From Ornithinibacillus sp047228935 (lineage in GTDB: Bacteria > Bacillota > Bacilli > Bacillales > Amphibacillaceae), in NCBI RefSeq assembly GCF_047228935.1, contig NZ_JBFEGG010000001.1:1116001-1180000 (forward strand): a stretch of DNA of 64,000 bases, given 5' to 3'. The translations under genes and the position numbers were made by a program. The notes beneath the pieces are model-generated. The model was given only the letters and a program-made list of their open reading frames with translations. It had not been told where the DNA came from and did not search any database. Of this stretch, positions 17,598 through 26,555 are shown one piece after another (within the stretch, counting starts at the first letter, position 1; every line of letters begins with the position of its first letter).

Positions 17598-18195
17598 TTA
17601 ACTTATTTTCATGATAAATAACATAATCATCTAGGGACAGCTGATACTTGTGGATTTCTACTTCTAACGGACTTGGTTCTTCATTGAATCGTTTCTTAAA
17701 CCAATGATTAAAAAATAAAATCATACCTATACCTAAACCAAACGAATACGGTATCTGAATCCATAACGGAAATTTATTTTCTTCTCCGGTTAATAAATAA
17801 TGTAATTTTTGTTGCACGGCTTGCATACTCACATCATAGTGAAAGTTAATAATAGTCATTGCTGTACCGATAAATAATAATAACCAAACTAATACAACAA
17901 TAAAGATGTTTGGGTTTTTCTTGTATTTGCTTATCCGAATAATTGTCTGTTCAGGTCCTATTAATTGGATTTCAAGTTTCGGGTAGTTTTCCGTTAAATA
18001 CTTTATAATAAAGAAGCTATCAATGATAACAATTTCCTTATCTTTTTCAGTAATTCGATAAATCCTTATTTCTTCCAATTCTTTTAAATTTGTCTTTGAA
18101 TTTGAAGACAAATAAGCTACATCTTTCAGTTTCACCTCCATTGGATTTTTAATTTCTAAATTCTTTTTCATACGTAAATATATTAGCCCTTCCAT
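17575..18195 (-). CDS. spoVAA: Stage V sporulation protein SpoVAA
   Basis: 206 residues, equal to B. subtilis SpoVAA. The start is the ATG 7 bases after GAGGTG; an earlier in-frame GTG lies inside that site. The N-terminal soluble domain (about 1-95) precedes two membrane helices (about 103-122 and 150-172). First gene of the shortened spoVA cluster; expected to be forespore-expressed (sigma-G), but no convincing sigma-G promoter was found in the ~100 bases upstream. Confidence 0.9.
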   Translation of the reverse strand: MEGLIYLRMKKNLEIKNPMEVKLKDVAYLSSNSKTNLKELEEIRIYRITEKDKEIVIIDSFFIIKYLTENYPKLEIQLIGPEQTIIRISKYKKNPNIFIVVLVWLLLFIGTAMTIINFHYDVSMQAVQQKLHYLLTGEENKFPLWIQIPYSFGLGIGMILFFNHWFKKRFNEEPSPLEVEIHKYQLSLDDYVIYHENKLNDPKLPH

Positions 18196-18290
18196 TTCTT
18201 TCACCTCAGGGGAATCATTATCGATACATGTTAGTATTTGTTTTAATTATCGATTTTATTAAATGGAGGACTAAAATTAGCTTTATAGTT

Positions 18291-18328
18291 ACCAAAAAGC
18301 TGCCAGGGGATTACCCCATAGCAGCTTT
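18291..18328 (-). terminator. Terminator after sigF
   Basis: AAAAGCTGC pairs with GCAGCTTTT, with an inner GGGG/CCCC pairing, and is followed by TTTTTGG. It starts right at the sigF stop codon and closes the spoIIA operon. Confidence 0.85.
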
Positions 18329-19086
18329 TACGGATCCATCTTATTTTTCATTTCGTATAATATCTTTTTTTCAAGTCGAGATACTTGAACTTGGGAAATG
18401 CCAAGTCTTTCTGCAACTTCAGATTGTGTTTTATCCTTATAGTATCTTAAATAAAGGATTAATCTTTCCCGTTCATTTAAGTCACGTATTGCCTCTTCCA
18501 ATGACAATTTATCAAACCAATTCGAATCATTATCAGCAATTTGATCTAATAATGTAATAGGATCTCCGTCATTTTCAAATACAGTCTCATGAATAGAATG
18601 AGGTGCTTTCGAAGCCTCTTGGGCATGAACAACATCTTCAGGTGAGATTTCTAATGCATCAGCAATTTCATTAATTGTTGGAGACCTACCGAACTGTTTT
18701 GTTAGTTCATCTTTTTTCTTACGGATTTTGTTACCAACTTCTTTTAAAGAACGACTAACTTTAACACTACCATCATCACGAAGAAATCTTTGGATTTCAC
18801 CAATTATCATTGGCACTGCATAGGTTGAAAATCGGACATCATATGATAAATCAAATTTATCAATAGACTTAATCAAACCTATACTTCCGATTTGAAAAAG
18901 ATCGTCTGGATCATATCCTCTATTCATAAATCGTTGAACAACAGACCAAACTAACCGAATATTTTTTTCAACCAATAAATCGCGGGCTTCTTTATCTCCT
19001 TGCTGACTTTTGAGAATATAGGCTTTTACTTGTTCATCCGTTAATGCTTCATTCCGCTTATCCTGCTTTACATTAACCATAGGCAT
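18328..19086 (-). CDS. sigF: Sporulation sigma factor SigF
   Basis: 252 residues. Region 2 contains RGYDPDDLFQIGSIGLIKSIDKFD and YDVRFSTYAVPMIIGEIQRF, region 3 has DDGSVKVSRSLKE, and region 4.2 ends SEVAERLGISQVQVSRLEKK, all characteristic of SigF. It is the first forespore-specific sigma factor, held inactive by SpoIIAB. A second ATG two codons downstream is better spaced from AGGGATCG and may be the true start. It follows spoIIAB by 6 bases. Confidence 0.96.
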   Translation of the reverse strand: MPMVNVKQDKRNEALTDEQVKAYILKSQQGDKEARDLLVEKNIRLVWSVVQRFMNRGYDPDDLFQIGSIGLIKSIDKFDLSYDVRFSTYAVPMIIGEIQRFLRDDGSVKVSRSLKEVGNKIRKKKDELTKQFGRSPTINEIADALEISPEDVVHAQEASKAPHSIHETVFENDGDPITLLDQIADNDSNWFDKLSLEEAIRDLNERERLILYLRYYKDKTQSEVAERLGISQVQVSRLEKKILYEMKNKMDP

Positions 19087-19092
19087 CGATCC

Positions 19093-19536
19093 CTAATTAT
19101 AAACCGTTTTACTTTTCGTTAACTGCTTTTTCATATGAACAGTGGTACCCTCACCATTTCTTGAAACTACTTCAACGGAATCCATAAAATTCTCAATAAT
19201 TGTAAATCCCATACCCGAACGTTCTAATTCTGGTTTGGATGTATAAAGTGGTTGCCTAGCTTCTTCAACATCATCAATACCTACACCAAAGTCACGAATA
19301 GTTAATTCTATTTCTCCATCTTCTTGTAGCCGACAAGTGATGGATACTTTATGATCAGGCTCATTGTTATAGCCATGAATAATCGCATTTGTAACTACTT
19401 CAGAAACAACGGTTTTAATCTCCGTTAATTCTTCCATCGTCGGATCAAGCTGAGCTACAAAAGCAGCTACCGTAACGCGGGCAAAAGATTCGTTTTGACT
19501 GACACTTGAAAACTCTACATGCATTTCATTTCTCAT
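19093..19536 (-). CDS. spoIIAB: Anti-sigma-F factor and kinase SpoIIAB
   Basis: 147 residues of the GHKL kinase fold: the N box EVVTNAIIHGY, the G1 box DFGVGID and the G2 box ERSGMGFTIIENFMD are seen. It binds SigF and phosphorylates SpoIIAA. Start codon overlaps the spoIIAA stop by 4 bases (ATGA), as expected for fixed stoichiometry. Confidence 0.96.
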   Translation of the reverse strand: MRNEMHVEFSSVSQNESFARVTVAAFVAQLDPTMEELTEIKTVVSEVVTNAIIHGYNNEPDHKVSITCRLQEDGEIELTIRDFGVGIDDVEEARQPLYTSKPELERSGMGFTIIENFMDSVEVVSRNGEGTTVHMKKQLTKSKTVYN

Positions 19537-19886
19537 GAAGCCACCCCCAATGTTTCTAAAGCGAATAACTCATTCTCCTCGAGACGAATAATTTTAAACA
19601 TCCCAGACATTTCAAACAAACGTTTGATTGAAGGCGGTATGGAGCAAACGACCATTTCCCCTCCTAATTGCAATACTTCCTTATATCTACCGAGGACCAC
19701 ACCTAGCCCAGAACTATCCATGAAACTAACCTGTTCAAGGTTTAAAATTACATGTTTGACTGGATTATGATAAAGCATGTCCTTCCACTGCTCGCGCAAA
19801 CTTTCAGCTTCATGATGATCTAATTCACCAGCAAGGCGAACTATAAGAACATCCTCTTTTACTTCAAATGTATAATCTAGACCCAT
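19533..19886 (-). CDS. spoIIAA: Anti-anti-sigma factor SpoIIAA
   Basis: 117 residues, exactly the B. subtilis length, beginning MGLDYTFEVKED after TAAGGAGGATTAAA; a longer upstream frame reaches into the promoter and is rejected. The STAS domain has Ser58 in the FMDSSGLGV motif, the site phosphorylated by SpoIIAB and dephosphorylated by SpoIIE. Dephosphorylated SpoIIAA releases SigF in the forespore. First gene of the spoIIA operon, behind a sigma-H promoter. Confidence 0.96.
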   Translation of the reverse strand: MGLDYTFEVKEDVLIVRLAGELDHHEAESLREQWKDMLYHNPVKHVILNLEQVSFMDSSGLGVVLGRYKEVLQLGGEMVVCSIPPSIKRLFEMSGMFKIIRLEENELFALETLGVAS

Positions 19887-19917
19887 TTTAATCCTCCTTA
19901 CATTCCTTATGTAAGTA

Positions 19918-19947
19918 CAATTCGTTGTGCAATGGGTAAATTCCTTC
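19918..19947 (-). promoter_or_regulatory. Sigma-H promoter of spoIIAA-spoIIAB-sigF
   Basis: -35 GAAGGAATT and -10 AACGAATTG are 12 bp apart and match RNAGGAWWW / RNNGAATWW at all but the last position. The site is 32 bases upstream of the spoIIAA start codon. A poor match to the Spo0A box (TTTGTCTTG, 3 mismatches) abuts it upstream at 19951-19959; Spo0A control is known for this operon in B. subtilis. Confidence 0.85.
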
Positions 19948-19990
19948 CTGCAAGACAAAAGAAGAAATATTTCGGCTAAACTAGAATAAT

Positions 19991-21172
19991 TCAGTCATTT
20001 TTCGACAGCTTCTGAATAGAACGTTTAAATAGTGTAAAGAAGGAAGCCTTATCTACATCTTCATCTACTATTAAAGGTGTTTCAGAAATTAATTCCTCTC
20101 CGTTTTTCACCTGAAGAGTACCTACTTGATCCCCTTTTCTTAAAGGTAATTCAACAGTATCAAGCTTAACGGAGGTTGTTAACTCATCTATTGTATCCCC
20201 TTTTTTAAATAGTGTACTTATAGATTCTGAAGCTACGACTGCAGTTTTTCTATTTTCAGCTTTTAGTAAATTTAATTCTGTTATAGCTTGACCTTTATCA
20301 AAAAGCTTCTTCGTTTCATACGTATTAAATGCATAGTCTAGCATTTTAGATACTGTAGCATTTCTTGCCTTTGGTGTATCTAGTCCCATTACAACAGCAA
20401 TGACACGCATATCACCCTTTTTCGCTGTTGCTGTTAAACAATACTTTGCTTCATTTGTAAAGCCTGTTTTTAACCCATCTACTCCAGGGTAAAAACGAAC
20501 CAACTTATTTGTATTGACTAGCCAAAACTCATTATCAGTACCTTTGCGCAAATAGTCTTCATAAATAGAAGTATAGTCTGTGATGGATTCATGGCCTAAA
20601 AGTTCTTTTGCCATCATAGCCATATCATAAGCTGTACTATAATGATTTTCAGCAGGTAATCCGGTAACATTCTGAAACACGGTATTTTTTAAACCAAGTT
20701 TTTTCACTTTGTCATTCATCTTTTTAACAAAAGCTTCTTCACTTCCAGCAATTCTTTCTGCCAATGCTACACTTGCATCGTTTGCAGAAGCAATGGCAAT
20801 ACCTTTCAATAAATCATTTACTTTCATTTCTTCGCCAGCTTCCAGGAAAATTTGCGAGCCTCCCATTGAAGCGGCATTTTCACTAATTCGAATCGTTTCT
20901 TCTTTCTTTAATGAGCCTTTTTCTAATTCTTCCATGATTAATAGTAACGTCATTATTTTTGTCATACTTGCAGGCGGTAGTTTTTCATGAGCCTCTTTCT
21001 CAAAAATTATCTTTCCTGTATCCCGTTCAATTAAAATGCCGGATTTAGCATCAGGAGCTAGATCATATGACTCTTCATTTTGTGAATCACTATTTTCTTC
21101 TGCAACTACTGTCATGCCAAATAAAGGAAGTGTAAAAAATAGTAAACTTATCATTAGAACATATTTTTTCAT
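19991..21172 (-). CDS. dacF: D-alanyl-D-alanine carboxypeptidase DacF
   Basis: 393 residues with an N-terminal signal peptide. Motifs SMTK (69-72), SAND as the SxN box, and KTG in DGLKTGFT are intact. The C-terminal domain is the beta-rich PBP5-type stalk. It lies upstream of spoIIAA, the place that defines DacF, which is made in the forespore and modifies cortex cross-linking with DacB. Good GGAGG site before ATG. Its own terminator is not obvious; readthrough into spoIIA late in sporulation is known in B. subtilis. Confidence 0.92.
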   Translation of the reverse strand: MKKYVLMISLLFFTLPLFGMTVVAEENSDSQNEESYDLAPDAKSGILIERDTGKIIFEKEAHEKLPPASMTKIMTLLLIMEELEKGSLKKEETIRISENAASMGGSQIFLEAGEEMKVNDLLKGIAIASANDASVALAERIAGSEEAFVKKMNDKVKKLGLKNTVFQNVTGLPAENHYSTAYDMAMMAKELLGHESITDYTSIYEDYLRKGTDNEFWLVNTNKLVRFYPGVDGLKTGFTNEAKYCLTATAKKGDMRVIAVVMGLDTPKARNATVSKMLDYAFNTYETKKLFDKGQAITELNLLKAENRKTAVVASESISTLFKKGDTIDELTTSVKLDTVELPLRKGDQVGTLQVKNGEELISETPLIVDEDVDKASFFTLFKRSIQKLSKND

Positions 21173-21259
21173 TATGTATAACCTCCAGCAATCAATATAA
21201 TTCTAGGATTACCATAATTAAACATATTTATAAGTCGGAAAACCATAAAACTTTTTCAA

Positions 21260-21293
21260 ATAAAAAAGGAATCTCTACATTAGCGAGATTCCC
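21260..21293 (-). terminator. Terminator after pdp
   Basis: GGAATCTC pairs perfectly with GAGATTCC around a 9-nt loop, followed by TTTTTTATTT on the minus strand. Confidence 0.9.
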
Positions 21294-21303
21294 ATTTCAT
21301 CAA

Positions 21304-22608
21304 CTATTCCGTTATCACATCATAGATAAGTGTCGGTTTTTCCGTCTTTTCATCTGTAACAATAATACTAGATTGAATTAAATCAATAACCGCATCCACA
21401 TTTTTACTGTTAGAATGCAATGTTAGTAAAGGTTCTCCTTTACTAACTGAATCTCCAACTTTTTTATGCAGCATAATTCCCGCAGCTAAATCAATTTCGG
21501 ATTCTTTTGTTGCTCTACCTGCACCTAACATCATTGCAGCAGTTCCTAAATGGTCAGCTATTATAGATTTAACCGTGCCAGAAGTTGTAGCTTTAACTTC
21601 AATTAGGTTGGAAGCCTTAGGCAATAAATCTGGATTGTCTACAACTGAAGCATCACCGCCTTGTGAAACAAGGAATGTTTTAAAATGTTCAAAAGCTTTA
21701 CCATTAGTTAGATTCTCTTCTAACAACTTTCTGCCTTCCTCTAAGCTTTTTGCTTTCTCCGCCAATACAACCATTTGACTACCGAGGACTAAACATAGCT
21801 CTGTTAAATCTTTTGGTCCTTTTCCTTGTAAAGTTTCAATTGCTTCCTTAACCTCTAACGCATTACCAATCGCATAGCCTAATGGCTGACTCATATCGGA
21901 AATAACCGCCATTGTATTTCTACCTACTTGTTTTCCTATTGATACCATTGCTCTAGCTAACTCTTTAGCATCATTAATATCTTTCATAAATGCACCAGCA
22001 CCTGTCTTCACATCAAGCACAATAGCATCGGCACCAGAAGCAATCTTCTTACTCATGATAGAGCTAGCAATGAGCGGTATAGAGTTAACAGTAGCAGTAA
22101 CATCACGTAGGCTGTAAAGTTTTTTATCTGCCGGTGTTAAGTTACCTGTTTGACCGATTACTGAAACTTTATTTTTATTTACCAGATCGATAAATTGTTG
22201 ATTCGTTATTTCGGTATGAAAACCTGGTACAGATTCTAATTTATCAATGGTTCCACCAGTATGCCCTAAGCCACGTCCACTCATCTTGGCAACTGGAACT
22301 CCTAGTGACGCTACTAGAGGAGCTAATACTAATGTCGTCGTATCACCAACTCCACCAGTGGAATGCTTGTCAACTTTAATTCCGGTAATTTCAGATAAGT
22401 CAATCTGGTCACCAGATTCAACCATAGCCTTGGTTAACGTAGCTCTTTCTTTTTCTGTCATATCTTGAAAATATATAGCCATCATTAAAGCACTAACTTG
22501 ATAATCAGGAATTTCGCCTTTCGTATAACCATTTACAAAAAAGTAAATTTCTTCGTCTGTTAGTTCCATACCGTCACGTTTCTTTTCAATGACGTCATAC
22601 ATTCGCAT
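21304..22608 (-). CDS. pdp: Pyrimidine-nucleoside phosphorylase
   Basis: 434 residues. The start is the ATG of MRMYDVIEKK after GGAGG; the GTG further upstream is inside the binding site. The glycosyl-transferase family 3 fold shows the phosphate loop VDKHSTGGVGDTTT and KMSGRGLGHTGGTIDKLES; a small C-terminal domain is present. It splits uridine, thymidine and deoxyuridine into base and (deoxy)ribose-1-phosphate. Last gene of the deoB-punA-pdp salvage operon; product sugar phosphates go to DeoB. Confidence 0.95.
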   Translation of the reverse strand: MRMYDVIEKKRDGMELTDEEIYFFVNGYTKGEIPDYQVSALMMAIYFQDMTEKERATLTKAMVESGDQIDLSEITGIKVDKHSTGGVGDTTTLVLAPLVASLGVPVAKMSGRGLGHTGGTIDKLESVPGFHTEITNQQFIDLVNKNKVSVIGQTGNLTPADKKLYSLRDVTATVNSIPLIASSIMSKKIASGADAIVLDVKTGAGAFMKDINDAKELARAMVSIGKQVGRNTMAVISDMSQPLGYAIGNALEVKEAIETLQGKGPKDLTELCLVLGSQMVVLAEKAKSLEEGRKLLEENLTNGKAFEHFKTFLVSQGGDASVVDNPDLLPKASNLIEVKATTSGTVKSIIADHLGTAAMMLGAGRATKESEIDLAAGIMLHKKVGDSVSKGEPLLTLHSNSKNVDAVIDLIQSSIIVTDEKTEKPTLIYDVITE

Positions 22609-22626
22609 AGTAGTTCCCACCTCCTG

Positions 22627-23451
22627 TTAGTTCAATGGTAATGTTTGAATAATTTTCTTTACGAATTGTAAAAAGTCTTGTTTTACTTTATCTGTGGTTT
22701 CCATAACTTCATCATGTGTAAGAGGTTGATCTAAAATACCAGCAGCCATATTGGAAATACATGATATTCCGAGTACCTTCATATTTCCATGATTTGCTAC
22801 CATTACCTCAGGAACTGTCGACATTCCTACTGCATCTCCACCCCAAGTTCTTAGCATTCTAATCTCTGCAGGTGTTTCATAAGCTGGTCCTGTATTCCCA
22901 ACATATACTCCAGTTTGAACGTTTAAACCCAAATCTTTTGCAGACTGTAATGCGTGCTCCACATATAATTTATCATAAGCAGAAGACATGTCAGGAAAGC
23001 GCGCACCTAACTGTTCGTCATTTGGTCCGATAAGAGGACTAGTTCCCATATTATTAATTTGATCTGTAATCACCATTAAATCACCAGGTTGAAAACTTTC
23101 ATTAATACCACCTGCAGCATTCGTTACAATAATAGAGTCTATACCTAGCTCTTTCATCACTCGAATCGGAAACGTTACTTGCTGCATCGTATATCCTTCA
23201 TAAAAGTGAAAACGACCTTGCATAGCTAGAACTTGTTTTCCTTCTAATTCACCAATTACTAATTGTCCTTTGTGACCCGAAACGGTTGATTCCGGGAAAT
23301 ACGGTATTTGGTTATAAGGAATTACGACAGGATTTTCAATCTCATCTGCTAGTACTCCTAAACCTGAACCTAAGACTAGACCAATTATTGGTTTGGTGGA
23401 TAATTTACTTTCAATAAATTGACTTGCTTCTTTTATTTTTGAATATTCCAT
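22627..23451 (-). CDS. punA: Purine-nucleoside phosphorylase, trimeric type
   Basis: 274 residues. The start is the ATG of MEYSKIKEAS following GGGAGAGATTGAA. Trimeric PNP motifs are seen: LGSGLG, the GRFHFYEGY substrate loop, VTNAAGGIN and GMSTVPEV. It phosphorolyses guanosine, inosine and deoxy forms. It follows deoB by 15 bases and precedes pdp by 18, so the three are one operon. Confidence 0.95.
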   Translation of the reverse strand: MEYSKIKEASQFIESKLSTKPIIGLVLGSGLGVLADEIENPVVIPYNQIPYFPESTVSGHKGQLVIGELEGKQVLAMQGRFHFYEGYTMQQVTFPIRVMKELGIDSIIVTNAAGGINESFQPGDLMVITDQINNMGTSPLIGPNDEQLGARFPDMSSAYDKLYVEHALQSAKDLGLNVQTGVYVGNTGPAYETPAEIRMLRTWGGDAVGMSTVPEVMVANHGNMKVLGISCISNMAAGILDQPLTHDEVMETTDKVKQDFLQFVKKIIQTLPLN

Positions 23452-23466
23452 TTCAATCTCTCCCAA

Positions 23467-24642
23467 TTAAATCTCGTTTAAAAAGCTTGTTCCGTGTTGC
23501 GGTAATGTTACATTGAAATTATCTGCTATCGTTGCACCTATATCGGCAAAGGTTTTTCTAATTGGTAACTCCTTACCTGATTCAATACCTTTATGATGTA
23601 TTAATAATGGTACAAATTCACGCGTATGGTCGGTACCATGGTGAACAGGGTCATTTCCGTGATCAGCTGTAATAATTAATAAATCCTTATCTTTCATCTT
23701 ATTCAACACTTCAGGAAGTCTAGCATCATATGCTTCTAATGCTTCACCATAACCTTGTGGATCACGTCGGTGTCCGTGTTTTGCATCGAAGTCGACTAAA
23801 TTTAAAAAGCTAATCCCCTGAAACTCTATATCCATAGATTCTACTAGCTTTGTCATCCCATCGTCATTATCTACTGTACGGATAGCCTTTGTTACACCTT
23901 CTCCATCATAAATATCAGATATTTTTCCAATTGCGATAACATCGTAATTTTCGTCTTTTAATGTATTCATTACCGTTCTTCCAAATGGCTTCAACGCATA
24001 ATCATGACGATTAGAAGTACGTTCAAACGCTCCAGGGTTGCCTAAAAATGGTCTAGCAATTACTCTTCCAACCATATATTTTTCATCTAAAGTTAGTTCA
24101 CGAGCAATTTCACATATACGATATTGCTCTTCAATCGGTATTACTTCTTCGTGAGCTGCAATTTGTAATACAGAGTCAGCAGAAGTATATACAATTAACG
24201 CCCCAGTTTCCATATGCTCTTTTCCAAGTTCATCTAAGATTTCAGTCCCGGATGCTGGCTTATTACCAATTACTCTTCTACCTGTTCTTGTTTCTAATTC
24301 ATCAATTAATTCTTTCGGAAAACCATTCGGGAATGTTTGGAAAGGTTGTTCAATATGTAATCCCATGATTTCCCAATGTCCTGTCATAGTATCTTTTCCA
24401 TTTGAAGCCTCCTGCATTTTAGTGAAATGCGCTTTTGGCTTTAAAGCCCTTTCAATTCCTTTAATTTCTCTTATATTACTGAGACCTAGTTCACCCATAT
24501 TTGGCATATGTAAACCGTTCATATGTTCAGCAATATGACCTAAAGTATCAGCACCTTTATCATTAAATTTCTCCGCATCAGGTGCTTCTCCAATTCCTAC
24601 AGAATCCATAACAACTAAAAATATTCTATCGAATTTACTCAT
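23467..24642 (-). CDS. deoB: Phosphopentomutase DeoB
   Basis: 391 residues (also called drm in B. subtilis). The second ATG (MSKFDRIFLVVMDSVGIGEA) is 8 bases after GGGAGG and is preferred to one only 2 bases away. Alkaline phosphatase superfamily metal ligands are seen as DSVGIG, GKDTMTGHWE (phosphothreonine site), and HGNDP/GTDHTRE. It interconverts ribose- or deoxyribose-1- and 5-phosphates, linking the two phosphorylases to central metabolism. The 98 bases to xerD include a weak hairpin, so a separate promoter is possible. Confidence 0.95.
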   Translation of the reverse strand: MSKFDRIFLVVMDSVGIGEAPDAEKFNDKGADTLGHIAEHMNGLHMPNMGELGLSNIREIKGIERALKPKAHFTKMQEASNGKDTMTGHWEIMGLHIEQPFQTFPNGFPKELIDELETRTGRRVIGNKPASGTEILDELGKEHMETGALIVYTSADSVLQIAAHEEVIPIEEQYRICEIARELTLDEKYMVGRVIARPFLGNPGAFERTSNRHDYALKPFGRTVMNTLKDENYDVIAIGKISDIYDGEGVTKAIRTVDNDDGMTKLVESMDIEFQGISFLNLVDFDAKHGHRRDPQGYGEALEAYDARLPEVLNKMKDKDLLIITADHGNDPVHHGTDHTREFVPLLIHHKGIESGKELPIRKTFADIGATIADNFNVTLPQHGTSFLNEI

Positions 24643-24740
24643 ATTCATAACCTCCCAAGCTTATGTTGTCTTATTTTTATAATAATATGTTCTAATCAAT
24701 AAGTTGTAGGATGTCAGACAACTTGAATTAAAAAGAAAAT

Positions 24741-25631
24741 CTATGCACGCGGATGAAAAGATTTATACATATCTTTTAATCTCGTTTTCGTAACATGTGT
24801 ATAGATTTGAGTAGTAGATATATCTGAGTGTCCTAGCATCTCTTGAACAGCACGTAAATCAGCACCATTTTCTAATAGATGTGTTGCAAAAGAATGTCTT
24901 AACGTATGGGGTGTTATATCTTTCATTATGTTAGCATCTCTAGCTAGTTTTTTTAGTATCTTCCAGAAGCCTTGTCTTGTCATAGGTCTTCCGTGCTGAT
25001 TTAAAAATAAAATATTCTCATCTCTATTCTTTTTTAATAGATTTAATCGAGCATATTTTAAATAATCTTCGATAGATTGCTGTGCCATATCTCCTAGTGG
25101 TACAATTCTTTCTTTCGAACCTTTACCGTAACAACGGACAAATCCCATCGTTAAATGCAGATCATCATTTTTAAGCGTAACAAGTTCACTCACCCGAAGA
25201 CCTGTGGCATAAATCAATTCAAGCATTGCCCTGTTACGAATATCTAAAGGAGAGTTTCCTTTAATATTTAGGAGCTTGTCCACTTCTTCTATTGATAAAA
25301 CATCTGGAAGTTTTCTCTCTTTTTTAGGTGTTTCAATATGTAATGTTGCATCATGGTTGACAATTTCTTCACGCATTAAGAAATGGTGGAATTGGCGGAT
25401 AGATGAAATAGTTCTAGCAATAGTGGCGGATGACTTACCTTCGTCTCTTAGTTTATAAAGAAAACCAACAACATCCGTTCTAGTAACCTCATTCCACGAT
25501 TCTTTCTCACCTGTAGCCATATCTTTTGTATACCTATTTAAATCTCTTTTATATGATTTTAATGTATTATCAGATAATCCTCGTTCAACTTGCAGATAAT
25601 GAAAAAAATCATTATAAGCATGATTTAGCAT
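24741..25631 (-). CDS. xerD: Site-specific tyrosine recombinase XerD
   Basis: 296 residues. The SAM-like N-terminal domain (1-90) precedes the catalytic domain with Arg146, Lys170, His242, Arg245, His268 and nucleophile Tyr277, all present. With XerC (CodV) it resolves chromosome dimers at dif. Position between yqzK and deoB is that of B. subtilis xerD, which separates it from phage-type integrases. No dif site was recognised in the window. Confidence 0.95.
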   Translation of the reverse strand: MLNHAYNDFFHYLQVERGLSDNTLKSYKRDLNRYTKDMATGEKESWNEVTRTDVVGFLYKLRDEGKSSATIARTISSIRQFHHFLMREEIVNHDATLHIETPKKERKLPDVLSIEEVDKLLNIKGNSPLDIRNRAMLELIYATGLRVSELVTLKNDDLHLTMGFVRCYGKGSKERIVPLGDMAQQSIEDYLKYARLNLLKKNRDENILFLNQHGRPMTRQGFWKILKKLARDANIMKDITPHTLRHSFATHLLENGADLRAVQEMLGHSDISTTQIYTHVTKTRLKDMYKSFHPRA

Positions 25632-25634
25632 TCT

Positions 25635-25841
25635 CTACTCCCCTAATCGAAAAAAGATATTTAAACGATCAATAAAGCTTTGCTCATTATTGAATACTTT
25701 AACTGATGGACCCTCAGGCGTATCATATCGATGAAACTGTTCATACTCAGAATGCATTACTTGTAACCCAAAATAAAATAAGCATGTACAAGCGACAAAA
25801 ATAGCAAATACCTTAACCGTATCCCATACCATCTTTTTCAT
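25635..25841 (-). CDS. yqzK: YqzK-like DUF4227 membrane protein
   Basis: 68 residues with one membrane helix (about 10-27) and a hydrophilic C-terminal tail containing YDTPEGPSVKVF. AAAGGAG lies before the ATG. It is 3 bases upstream of xerD, matching YqzK of B. subtilis. Function unknown; the operon link with xerD is conserved. Confidence 0.8.
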   Translation of the reverse strand: MKKMVWDTVKVFAIFVACTCLFYFGLQVMHSEYEQFHRYDTPEGPSVKVFNNEQSFIDRLNIFFRLGE

Positions 25842-25974
25842 ATGGCATTCTCCTTTAATTAAAACTAATTATTAAAAGATATGCCAAAAAACATATACTT
25901 TATACATATTAACTAGAAAACAAGTCCCATAATATTTATGATACATATACATTTTACACTAAAAAGAATACGAT

Positions 25975-26013
25975 GAAAATTAAAATAATGCCTTCTCCTA
26001 TTGAAAAGGCATT
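25975..26013 (-). terminator. Terminator after fur
   Basis: AATGCCTT pairs with AAGGCATT around an 11-nt loop and is followed by ATTTTAATTTT; it starts 5 bases after the fur stop. Confidence 0.85.
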
Positions 26014-26017
26014 TTGA

Positions 26018-26476
26018 TTAAGAAGTAGTTTCTACAGCTGCTTTCTGACATGTTTTACAAAGTCCGTGGAATGTTAAGCGGTGATCTTGTACTTGAAAGC
26101 CCCATTCTTTTTCCACTACCTTTTCTACATCACCTAATAAGTCTTCCATAATTTCTTCTACCGATCCACACTCAATACAAACTAAATGATGATGAAAGTG
26201 CTCGGCCCCTTCTTTTCGTAGATCGTATCTGGAGACGCCATCGCCAAAATTAATTTTATCAATTATTTTAAGTTCTGATAATAATTCCAACGTACGATAT
26301 ACGGTTGCTAAACCGATTTCAGGTGCTTTTTCTTTTACTAATAAATAAATGTCCTCAGCACTTAAATGGTCCGCTTCTCGCTCAAGCAATACCCGTACAG
26401 TTGCTTCACGTTGTGGAGTCAGCTTATAGCTTTGTGCATGAAGTTGTTTCTTTATACGATCAATTCGATGTTCCAT
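26018..26476 (-). CDS. fur: Ferric uptake regulator Fur
   Basis: 152 residues (B. subtilis 149). The start is the ATG of MEHRIDRIKK after GGGAGGAGATCGCC. A winged helix (10-85) with GLATVYRTLELL is followed by the regulatory site HFHHH (93-97) and two CxxC zinc pairs (Cys100/103, Cys140/143). It represses iron uptake genes when iron is sufficient. Assigned Fur and not PerR or Zur by its neighbours spoIIM, xerD and yqzK. Single gene between a consensus sigma-A promoter and a terminator. Confidence 0.94.
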   Translation of the reverse strand: MEHRIDRIKKQLHAQSYKLTPQREATVRVLLEREADHLSAEDIYLLVKEKAPEIGLATVYRTLELLSELKIIDKINFGDGVSRYDLRKEGAEHFHHHLVCIECGSVEEIMEDLLGDVEKVVEKEWGFQVQDHRLTFHGLCKTCQKAAVETTS

Positions 26477-26506
26477 GGCGATCTCCTCCCTCATATCCCA
26501 CCTTTA

Positions 26507-26535
26507 ATTATATGCACACGGATTAAGCGTGTCAA
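26507..26535 (-). promoter_or_regulatory. Consensus sigma-A promoter of fur
   Basis: TTGACA and TATAAT, both perfect, with a 17-bp spacer, about 30 bases before the fur start codon. The spacer holds an inverted repeat, ACACG-N7-CGTGT, centred between the boxes, well placed for an operator. It does not look like the classical Fur 19-mer. Confidence 0.92.
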
Positions 26536-26555
26536 AACTTAAATGGTTCTGTGCA

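Noticed and set aside
19951..19960. Spo0A box upstream of the spoIIA promoter
   Set aside because: TTTGTCTTG has three mismatches to TTTGTCGAA; position is right but sequence alone does not support it.
24741..25631. Phage or island integrase
   Set aside because: Gene order yqzK-xerD-deoB and length are those of chromosomal xerD; no attachment repeats or phage genes are near.
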